DNA of 64,000 bases from Methylococcales bacterium (GTDB taxonomy: Bacteria; Pseudomonadota; Gammaproteobacteria; Methylococcales; Methylomonadaceae), in contig JAQURG010000014.1 in assembly GCA_028715725.1 (NCBI GenBank), positions 1 through 64,000 of the forward strand, in the 5' to 3' direction. How positions within the stretch are numbered: position 1 is the first letter of the stretch; the number at the start of each line of letters is the position of its first letter. A model generated the notes under the pieces. The model ran no database searches, was not told the origin of the DNA, and worked only from the letters and a program-made list of their open reading frames with translations. Positions 56,827 through 64,000 of this stretch are shown here, one piece after another. Position numbers and translations under genes: made by a program.

Positions 56827-58458
56827 ATGATACACAAACATAAAAAGTATTATTTTCGCCATCTTAAAGATGACATTCCGGCGGGTATCGTGGTGTTTTT
56901 AGTAGCTTTACCCTTATGCCTGGGGATAGCGTTGGCATCAGGGGCGCCTTTATTTTCCGGATTAATCGGCGGTTTTGTCGGCGGGCTCATCGTTTCCTGG
57001 CTCAGTGGTTCACAACTTGCTGTTTCAGGTCCTGCGGCCGGTTTAACCGTCATTGTTTTCAATGCCATTGAAAGCCTCGGCAGTTTTCAAGGCTTGCTGG
57101 TTGCCTGTGTTTTAGCGGGCATCATGCAACTGGCGTTAGGATTCCTGAGAGCCGGGATTATTGGCGCTTTTTTTCCTGCCGCCGTCATTGAAGGCATGCT
57201 GGCGGCGATTGGCTTGATTTTGATTATCAAGCAAATCCCGCATGCTACCGGATACCATACCCATTTTGAGGGCGATGAGAGTTATATGCAGGAAACCGCC
57301 CAATCCAGCTTCTATGAATTCCTTCATGCGTTTATTGGTGTGACGCCCGGTTCTGTAGTTATCAGCGTCGTGGCATTGCTGATCATGATTCTATGGAGCA
57401 CGGCATGGATTAAAAAACAAAAGCTGCTAAAACTGATACCCGGCCCTTTATTAGTCGTCATTTGGGGTATGGCTTATAACGTCTTTACCAGGCAGTTTGC
57501 TCCTAACTGGGGCGTCAGCACCGAACACCTCGTAAGCTTGCCGGTTTCGGAAAAAGCCACAGATTTTTTTAATAATTTTGTACTGCCAGATTCCAGCTAT
57601 CTCAGCCATCTGGGCAATCCGCATGTATATACGGTCGCCGTAACTATTGCAATTATTGCCAGTCTGGAAACACTGTTAAGTCTTGAAGCGACGGACAAAA
57701 TGGATCCATTTAAACGTCTTGCGCCCACTAACCGCGAACTGAAAGCGCAAGGAGTCGGGAATATTATCAGCGGCTTGCTGGGCGGTTTGCCAATAACCGC
57801 TGTTATCGTGCGCAGCGCTACCAGCATCAATGCGGGCGGCAAAACATGGATAGCCAGTTTTACTCATGGCGTATTCTTGTTGTTCAGCGTTATGTTTTTG
57901 GCGAAGCACCTGAACACTATTCCTCTCGCTTGCTTGGCCGCCATTTTATTACATACCGGTTATAAGCTGGCAAATCCGGTTTTATTCAAAACCTTTTATC
58001 GAAAAGGCATGAGTCAATTTTTGCCTTTTGCCATCACCGTGATTGCAATTCTGGTTACCGATTTATTAAAAGGTATGGCCATAGGTATGGTTATTGGTCT
58101 GTTTTTTGTCATTAAAACCAATTATCATGCCGCAATTACGCTCATTCAAGATGATTCACACTATCTGTTAGCGTTAAACAAAGATGTTTCTTTTCTGAAT
58201 AAAGCGCTATTGCGGAAATTTATTTTGAGTATTCCGGAAAATAGCACCATCACCATCGACGCGAGCAGGGCCGGGTTTATTGACCATGATATTATGGAGA
58301 CGATAGAAGATTTCATAGAGGCAGCGCCGGACAGCAATATCAGCATTAAAGCCATTGATCTGCACGGCAAGGAAAAAATTAAAAAGCACGAGGCAGTTGT
58401 GATATTAAATGGCAAAGCAGAGAGACAGAACGGAGAGCTTGTCGGCTCTGAACGATAA
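56827..58458 (+). CDS. SulP-family anion transporter
   Basis: Polytopic inner-membrane transporter of 543 residues, with GIALASGAPLFSGLIGGFVGG and SGPAAGLTVIV (core SulP segments) and a C-terminal STAS-like tail. SulP members carry sulfate, bicarbonate or other anions. The neighbouring SulP-carbonic anhydrase fusion favours bicarbonate. The pair is 33 bases apart and closely similar, so duplication is likely. EATDKMDPFKRLAPTNREL is shared between both. Confidence 0.9.
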   Translation: MIHKHKKYYFRHLKDDIPAGIVVFLVALPLCLGIALASGAPLFSGLIGGFVGGLIVSWLSGSQLAVSGPAAGLTVIVFNAIESLGSFQGLLVACVLAGIMQLALGFLRAGIIGAFFPAAVIEGMLAAIGLILIIKQIPHATGYHTHFEGDESYMQETAQSSFYEFLHAFIGVTPGSVVISVVALLIMILWSTAWIKKQKLLKLIPGPLLVVIWGMAYNVFTRQFAPNWGVSTEHLVSLPVSEKATDFFNNFVLPDSSYLSHLGNPHVYTVAVTIAIIASLETLLSLEATDKMDPFKRLAPTNRELKAQGVGNIISGLLGGLPITAVIVRSATSINAGGKTWIASFTHGVFLLFSVMFLAKHLNTIPLACLAAILLHTGYKLANPVLFKTFYRKGMSQFLPFAITVIAILVTDLLKGMAIGMVIGLFFVIKTNYHAAITLIQDDSHYLLALNKDVSFLNKALLRKFILSIPENSTITIDASRAGFIDHDIMETIEDFIEAAPDSNISIKAIDLHGKEKIKKHEAVVILNGKAERQNGELVGSER

Positions 58459-58491
58459 CTGCCTGCAATATTACCCACCTTCTGGAAGTTT

Positions 58492-60786
58492 ATGAAAGCA
58501 CAAGCGTTAGAAACGCAGATAAATGATAGTCCAAAAGCTGATAACCATGGCCTGTTTGCCAACCTGAAATATGATATTCACGCCGGTATTGCGGTTTTTC
58601 TGATCTCCATACCGCTATCCCTGGGGATAGCACTGGCCTCGGGCGCGCCCCTGTTTGCCGGCCTGATTGCCGGGATTGTCGGCGGCGTCATCGTGGCGCC
58701 ATTAAGCGGTTCCTCGCTGGGCATCAGCGGCCCAAGTGCAGGGCTCGCCATCATCGTCTTGTCGGCGATTGAAAAACTGGGCTTCAATGGCTTTCTGCTG
58801 GCACTGGTCGTGGCTGGTGTTTTCCAGATCATCATGGGTTTGCTCAAAGCCGGTGTGATTGCCTATTATTTTCCTTCTTCCGTCATTAACGGCATGTTGT
58901 CCGGCATAGGCTTCGTGCTTTTTCTTAAACAGATTCCCCATGCCATTGGCTATGACCGGGATTACGAAGGCGATACCTCTTTTCTTCAGCCGGACAGCTA
59001 CTCGTCTTTTTCTGAACTGATGCATATGTTCGATTACAGTTCGCCAACGGCCATGCTGATTGCACTCATATCGTTGGCAATACTGATTTTTTGGGAACAG
59101 CCGTTTTTGAAAAAATACCGGTTTTTTCAATTATTCCAGGGAGTTTTGATCGCCGTTATAGCCAGCGTGCTAATCAACCAGGGTCTGCAAAATTTTTATC
59201 CGGAACTGGCGCTAAGCGGCAATCATCTGGTCATGATCCCGGTGTTGAAAAATATCGGCGATTTATTAAGCCAGCTTCATTATCCTGATTTTTCCCAATT
59301 CGGCAATCCGGCTATTTACCTGGCGGCATTAACCCTGGCCATTGTAGCCAGTTTGAAGACCCTGCTGTCCCTGGAAGCGGTTGATAAAATGGATCCTTAT
59401 AAAAGAGTTACACCCGCTAACCGGGAGCTGATTGTCCAGGGTATCGGTAATGCTTGCAGCGGCCTGCTCGGCGGACTGCCGATTGCGCAAGTCATCGTGC
59501 GCAGCTCTACCAATATTCAATCCGGCGCGGTCACGAAAGTCTCGGCAATCCTGTATGGACTGCTGTTGCTGTCTGCGGTCATTCTTATGCCGGCACTGCT
59601 CAACAAAATTCCTCTAGCCAGCCTGGCGAGCGTGCTACTGCTGGTCGGTTATCGATTGATCCGGCCGAAGATGTTTAAAACCATGTACCAAGCGGGCCTG
59701 TATCATTTTATCCCGTTCTGCGTAACCATTGTCGGCATGGTATTTACCGACCTGCTCATCGGCCTGGCTATCGGGTTGGTCACCGCCTTGTTTTCGATAT
59801 TGCTGGAAAATTATAAAAGCGCTTTTTACTTGAATGAGTCACACATCGGCAACAAAACCATTCTCCGCTTATCCGAACATGTCTCCTTTCTGAATAAAGC
59901 CAATATCCAGCAAACTTTTGAGCAGTTGCCCGATTATTCAGAAGTCGTGATTGATGCTACGCGATCAAAATATATTGATTATGACGTTTACGAAATTATT
60001 GAAAACTTCAAAATCGAAGCACAACGGAAACACATCAAGCTGACTATCGAAAATTTGCGCGGCTATGGCGTGCTGGGGTCGGTTGAGAATGCGCGAGCGC
60101 CCACTTACGATACCCAGAAAGCCCTGACCCCGGACAAAGTACTAACCCTGCTGAAAGAAGGTAATGACCGCTTCGTGAATAATCTGAAATCCAACCGGAA
60201 TTTACTGGAGCAAATCAACGATACCCGGCAGGGACAATTCCCCATTGCGATAATTCTAAGCTGCATGGATTCACGAACGTCCGTGGAATTAATTTTCGAT
60301 CAGGGTTTAGGCGACGTGTTCAGCGTCCGGGTGGCAGGCAACGTCATCAATGATGACATTCTGGGCAGCATGGAATACGCCTGCAAGCTGGCGGGCTCAA
60401 AATTGATCGTGGTGCTGGGCCATTCACACTGCGGTGCGATCCAGGGGGCTTGCGACAATGTAGAACTGGATCATTTAAGCGGACTGCTGCACAAAATCAA
60501 GCCCGCAGTGGTTGCCGTACAGGCCGAATCATCCGAAGTAATGACCGCTGATAATGGCTTCGTACAAAAAGTGGCTGATAAAAATGTGCAACTTGCGGTT
60601 GAGCAAATCAGGCTTAAAAGCACGTTATTGGACGCCATGGTGAAAAACGGCGAGATCGGCATTGTCGGTGCCATGTACAACATTGAGACCGGAAAAGTGA
60701 AGTTCTATAAAGAAGTAAATTCTATAAGGATGTTTAACAGCAAGCTGCATGTATTGCAGAGCAATGCGTCTTGCCTTATTGAGTAA
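58492..60786 (+). CDS. SulP transporter fused to a beta-carbonic anhydrase
   Basis: A 764-residue fusion. Residues about 20-470 form the SulP transporter (GIALASGAPLFAGLIAGIVGG, SGPSAGLAIIV). About 450-540 is STAS-like. About 550-755 is a beta-carbonic anhydrase with zinc ligands C591, H644 and C647 and the D593/R595 dyad (CMDSR, HSHCGA). All catalytic residues are present. Such fusions are known and are thought to couple bicarbonate transport to CO2/HCO3- conversion. It fits a need for inorganic carbon, for example in carboxylation reactions. Confidence 0.93.
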   Translation: MKAQALETQINDSPKADNHGLFANLKYDIHAGIAVFLISIPLSLGIALASGAPLFAGLIAGIVGGVIVAPLSGSSLGISGPSAGLAIIVLSAIEKLGFNGFLLALVVAGVFQIIMGLLKAGVIAYYFPSSVINGMLSGIGFVLFLKQIPHAIGYDRDYEGDTSFLQPDSYSSFSELMHMFDYSSPTAMLIALISLAILIFWEQPFLKKYRFFQLFQGVLIAVIASVLINQGLQNFYPELALSGNHLVMIPVLKNIGDLLSQLHYPDFSQFGNPAIYLAALTLAIVASLKTLLSLEAVDKMDPYKRVTPANRELIVQGIGNACSGLLGGLPIAQVIVRSSTNIQSGAVTKVSAILYGLLLLSAVILMPALLNKIPLASLASVLLLVGYRLIRPKMFKTMYQAGLYHFIPFCVTIVGMVFTDLLIGLAIGLVTALFSILLENYKSAFYLNESHIGNKTILRLSEHVSFLNKANIQQTFEQLPDYSEVVIDATRSKYIDYDVYEIIENFKIEAQRKHIKLTIENLRGYGVLGSVENARAPTYDTQKALTPDKVLTLLKEGNDRFVNNLKSNRNLLEQINDTRQGQFPIAIILSCMDSRTSVELIFDQGLGDVFSVRVAGNVINDDILGSMEYACKLAGSKLIVVLGHSHCGAIQGACDNVELDHLSGLLHKIKPAVVAVQAESSEVMTADNGFVQKVADKNVQLAVEQIRLKSTLLDAMVKNGEIGIVGAMYNIETGKVKFYKEVNSIRMFNSKLHVLQSNASCLIE

Positions 60787-60804
60787 TTCATACGGGGGTA
60801 CTGC

Positions 60805-61218
60805 ATGTTTCCGTTGGACAATAGAAAAATACTGATCCAGATTATCCTGTTCGGCCTTATCATCACCCTGTACGATGTGCTGTGGGATACACTATTATCA
60901 ACTCTGCATCTGGCTTTCGAGTGGATCGAGCTTGCTATTGAAGAACTCCTCGAGCATATTTTTCACACCAACCGCCAACAAAGCCAGCTCATCACTTTTT
61001 ATCTGTTGTGGTCTATGGCGCTGTATGGACTTTATCGGTTATGGCGCTCGCTGCCGCGCTTTTACAGTGATTTTAAAGAATGGCTGCTTGCCATCGGCAG
61101 GCAGTATCAATTACACCTTAGCCGTTACTGGAATGAGCGGTCTTCAATCCAGAAGACAAAATGGGTTACATCGATTAGCATCAGTGTAACCTGTCTGGCC
61201 TTTTTTGCCTTCAGCTAA
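60805..61218 (+). CDS. Small membrane protein following the SulP fusion
   Basis: A 137-residue protein with three hydrophobic stretches (about 9-25, 63-80, 120-136) separated by amphipathic helices rich in R, E and W. I know no family for it. It follows the SulP-CA gene by 18 bases and likely shares its transcript, so a role with the transporters is possible. The start follows GGGGGTAC. Confidence 0.65.
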   Translation: MFPLDNRKILIQIILFGLIITLYDVLWDTLLSTLHLAFEWIELAIEELLEHIFHTNRQQSQLITFYLLWSMALYGLYRLWRSLPRFYSDFKEWLLAIGRQYQLHLSRYWNERSSIQKTKWVTSISISVTCLAFFAFS

Positions 61219-61674
61219 TCAATTTTGATCAGACTGTAAAAAATCTGTTGCCGTTTTTTTACAGAAATAAACTTGCCGAATTAATCCTGCCTCAGCGTCT
61301 TCTCCTGCATTTTTCGGCCGCCATATGGGCACAACAGATAAGACTTTTAAAACCCGCTTTCAGTTTTGCGCAATTTCAATTGATTAGTCTCGTTTATGGA
61401 ATTCAACCGGAGTTGGGCAAAACAAAGGAAACTCAAGCAACATTAAAATAACTACCCGATATAAGAAAAAACGATATTTTCGCAAAAGTGTTTAAGAAGT
61501 CGGCATTATGCCGTCATTAATTTATTCTTTCTTGTGGGCCATGTAGCAGATATATTAAGCTATACAGTCTGGTCAACGATGGCAAGAACATACTTTCGAG
61601 ACCAAACCAGAGGCATTTTGTGCATCCAGGGCCGGAAGCATTAAGCTGAATATCGATAACAAGGAATAATAATT
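61219..61674. other. Intergenic region between the SulP cluster and hsdM
   Basis: No supported gene; a 67-residue frame at 61248-61451 lacks a ribosome site and family features. A likely AAGGAATAAT ribosome site for hsdM lies at its right edge. This is the boundary between intact chromosomal genes and the decaying restriction cluster. Confidence 0.4.
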
Positions 61675-63071
61675 ATGAATGGCGAAACTCATAGCCAACT
61701 AGCCAACTTCATCTGGAGCATCTGCAACTTACTACGCGGCCCGTACAAACGCAATGAATACCGTAAAGTGATTCTGCCGTTAACAGTACTGCGCCGCTTC
61801 GACTGCCTGCTGGAATCCACAAAACAAGCCGCCTTCGAGGAATTCCGGACCCTCAAAACCAAGCCGGAACGGGTCATACAAGCACGGCTGCAATCCATCA
61901 CCGGCCACCGTTTTTATAACCTGTCGCAGATGCAGTTCGACAAAAAGGCCGATCATTCCCTGCTCAATGATCCGAACAATCTTGCCCCCAATCTGAACAG
62001 CTACATCAACGGCTTTTCTCCTAATGTTCGTGCGATTATGGAGAAATTCAAGTTTAGCGACCAAATTGCCCACATGGCAGAGAAAAACATCCTGTTCGAA
62101 GTAATCAAGACTTTTGCCGTCATTGATCTGTCGCCCCAACGCGTCGACAATGTGCAGATGGGTTACGTATTCGAAGAATTGATCCGTATCGGCGCCGAGC
62201 AATCGAATGAGGAAGCCGGAGAGCATTTTACCCCGCGCGAAGTCATTAAACTGATGGTCAACTTATTGCTGGCGCCGGAGCAAGACCTAGCCCAAAGTCA
62301 TGTCGTCAAAACCATTTATGACCCCGCTTGCGGCACGGGCGGTATGCTGTCAGTGGCCGAGGAATACATCCGCAAGCTTAATGCCGAAGCCCAGCCTAAG
62401 CTTTTTGGCCAGGACTGGAACGACGAGGCCTGGGCGGTTTGTAAATCCGATATGTTGATCAAAGGCGAGGACGACGACAACGTCATCCTGGGCGACAGCT
62501 TCACCCGCGATGGCTTCGACCGCGACAGCGAAGGCAACAAATGGACTTTCGTCTACATGCTAGCCAATCCGCCGTTTGGCGTGGAATGGAAACAGCAGCA
62601 GACATACATTCAGCAGGAAGCCGATACTTTGGGTTATGCGGGCCGTTTGGCGCCGGCACTCCGCGTATCAATGACGGTGCCTTGCTATTCCTGCAACACA
62701 TGATTGCCAAAATGCGTCCGGTGGCCAGCGGCGGTAGCCGGATAGGCATTGTTTTCAACGGTTCGCCACTATTTACCGGCGACGCCGGCAGCGGCGAAAG
62801 TAATATCCGACAATGGATTATAGAAAATGACTGGCTGGAAGCCATCGTCGCGCTGCCGGAGCAACTGTTTTACAACACCGGCATTTCCACTTATATCTGG
62901 ATTATCAGCAACCGTAAAGAACCGCAGCGCAAAGGTAAAGTGCAACTGATAGACGCCCGAAATCTGTGGGTGCTTATGGAAAAATCCTTGGGCAACAAAC
63001 GCCGCCGCATCGGCGACCCCAGCGACAAAGCCAAAGACCCGGATCACATCGTGAGGGAGGTGACGGCGTGA
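61675..63071 (+). pseudogene. hsdM: Type I DNA methyltransferase subunit, frameshifted and truncated
   Basis: N-6 adenine methyltransferase subunit of a type I restriction system. The first frame (61675-62703) has the HsdM N-terminal domain and SAM motif I DPACGTGGMLS, then [10 protein letters not shown] with the catalytic NPPF. At 62646-62648 a run of three T residues stands where four would keep the frame. The remainder continues in another frame as [19 protein letters not shown]...[16 protein letters not shown] to 63071. The C-terminal part of the family after DPDHI is missing. The gene therefore has a one-base deletion plus loss of its 3' part. A sequencing error could explain the first defect but not the second. 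Confidence 0.85.
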
Positions 63072-63885
63072 GCAACGAAACCACTTTCAAACAATTAGTC
63101 GATAGTATCCAAGGCATACATCGCGAGTTGATTGCGCAAGCGGGAAAAACTGTCAATCTCAGTTTAACACTGCGCCATTGGCTGATCGGATTTTACATTG
63201 CCGAATATCAATTGAGTGGCGGAGATCGCGCCGCGTATGGCGAAAAACTGTTGGATAATTTGGCCGCCGAACTCACCGGCATCAGCAATTGCAAGCGCCG
63301 CCAACTATACGATTATCTAGGCTTTTATCGTACGTATCCCACCATTGTGGGGACACTGTCGGCACAATTCCAAATCCTGCTGCCACCAGACATAAATATT
63401 GATTCGGAAAAAGTGCCGACAGCGTCGGCACAATTACACGATTTGTCGGAGAAATTGCCGGCCCGCTTATCCTACAGTCATTTGAAGTTACTGACAGATA
63501 TAGAAAATCCTGCCCAGCGCTTTCTACGAAATCGAATGCCTGCGCCGCAACCGGTCGGTGCGGGAATTGAAACGCCAGGTCGGCAGCCTGTATTACGAAC
63601 GCTCCGTTCTGTCGCACGACAAACTCAAACTGGCGGAACTGACGCAACAGGGCGCGGAACCGCAAGCAGTATTCAGCATTCGCGATCCTTACGTGTTCGA
63701 ATTTCTGGGCCTGAAATCCGCCGATGTCATGAGCGAGTCGCTGCTGGAAGAACAGCTGCTCGGCAAACTGCAGGAATTTCTGCTCGAACCAATTGTTTGT
63801 CTCCAAATACCTGCTGGAATTGCCGGACAAAGCCACGATGCAGCAATTCATTGACCGGCAATTGCGGGAGGAGCTAACAGCATGA
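63068..63885 (+). pseudogene. DUF1016 (YhcG-like) nuclease gene, frameshifted with internal deletion
   Basis: Starts with GTG overlapping the hsdM stop. The N-terminal DUF1016 domain (WLIGFYIAEYQLSGGDRAAYGEKLL) is intact. A missing GC dinucleotide at about 63517-63520 shifts the frame; the next frame reads YEIECLRRNRSVRELKRQVGSLYYERSVL and on to LGKLQEFLLE. There the sequence jumps to LFVSKYLLELPDKATMQQF in a third frame, ending TGA at 63883. About 70-90 residues of the PD-(D/E)XK catalytic domain are missing near 63783-63790. DUF1016 genes commonly sit in type I restriction loci. Confidence 0.85.
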
Positions 63886-63912
63886 TTGCTAAACAAGACC
63901 CTCAGGGATGCA

Positions 63913-63981
63913 GGGTGGATAAGCGCAGTGCACCCACCTTGACGGCCCAGAATTTGGTGGATGCGTATTGCTTCTCCACCC
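63913..63981. repeat. REP-like palindromic repeat
   Basis: The left arm (63913-63938, GGGTGGATAAGCGCAGTG then CACCCACC) and right arm (63956-63981) are imperfect inverse copies separated by 17 bases. This GGTGGAT-GC-palindrome resembles intergenic repeats common in many proteobacteria. It begins about 28 bases after the DUF1016 stop and overlaps a short ATG frame (63882 onward) that runs off the window. Confidence 0.65.
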
Positions 63982-64000
63982 TACCGCTACCACTGTTCGC

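Noticed and set aside
61248..61451. 67-residue frame after the SulP cluster
   Set aside because: No ribosome site and no family features; lies in a transition region with decaying genes.
62541..62703. Programmed frameshift in hsdM
   Set aside because: The slip site is a plain TTT run without a slippery heptamer or following structure, and the 3' part of the gene is lost as well, so decay is the simpler explanation.

Overview
The window reads as a chromosomal segment of a gammaproteobacterium. The gene set (lspA-ileS-ribF, glnK-amt, glnA-ntrBC, panBCD, pcnB-folK, lptFG, yheS-type ABC-F) is gammaproteobacterial. The VpsP/Wzc-type exopolysaccharide block, the SulP-carbonic anhydrase fusion and the DUF6763-type acidic protein recall methanotrophs of the order Methylococcales. 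That placement is inference: no methane-oxidation gene or rRNA lies in the window, and I could not run a search.

Layout, left to right. 1-931: the 3' part of an IS5-type element inserted in a decayed PLD-domain helicase gene. 1097-5361: lspA, ileS and ribF on the minus strand. 5756-6100: a small secreted four-cysteine protein, followed by a 26-bp imperfect inverted repeat. 6511-13715: exopolysaccharide polymerisation/export cluster (Wzy/ligase-like, beta-barrel, Wza-like, Wzc-like kinase, CpsB-like phosphatase, VpsP-like) with no glycosyltransferase. 14030-16747: four close genes, including metA and a GuaD-like deaminase. 16829-17044: a candidate sigma54/NtrC-driven small RNA. 17330-19725: circularly permuted ATP-grasp plus alpha-E pair. 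20377-28891: nitrogen hub (amt, glnK, a porin, glnA, ntrB, ntrC). 29000-33245: ubiD, prlC, an RDD protein and a small membrane protein. 33550-37686: pcnB (apparent AUU start), folK, panB, panC, panD. 38066-44822: NDH-2, YcxB-like, MAPEG, ABC-F, UspA, TM2 and cold-shock genes. 44955-47228: a CBS / PII-like / DUF1538 / DUF1538 operon. 47570-54271: BrkB, VanZ, a methyltransferase, ribA, an M20 hydrolase, lptG, lptF. 54521-61218: a two-component system facing SulP, SulP-carbonic anhydrase and a small membrane protein. 61675-64000: broken hsdM and DUF1016 genes ending in a REP-like repeat.

The clearest regulatory logic is nitrogen control. glnK-amt, the porin, glnA and an intergenic locus at about 16.97 kb each have a GG-N10-GC sigma54 promoter. 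Each has TGCACCA/TGGTGCA-type NtrC sites upstream, mostly in pairs about 30 bp apart. The last locus ends in an intrinsic terminator about 70 nt after its predicted start and holds no gene, so it looks like a nitrogen-regulated small RNA with a CU-rich, anti-Shine-Dalgarno-like 5' end. glnA and the porin are divergent and appear to share one enhancer.

Both window ends look like eroded defence or mobile DNA. The left has an IS insertion into an already frameshifted helicase. The right has a type I methylase subunit with a one-base deletion and a lost C-terminus, then a DUF1016 nuclease with a two-base deletion and a lost catalytic segment. The middle is mostly intact housekeeping DNA.
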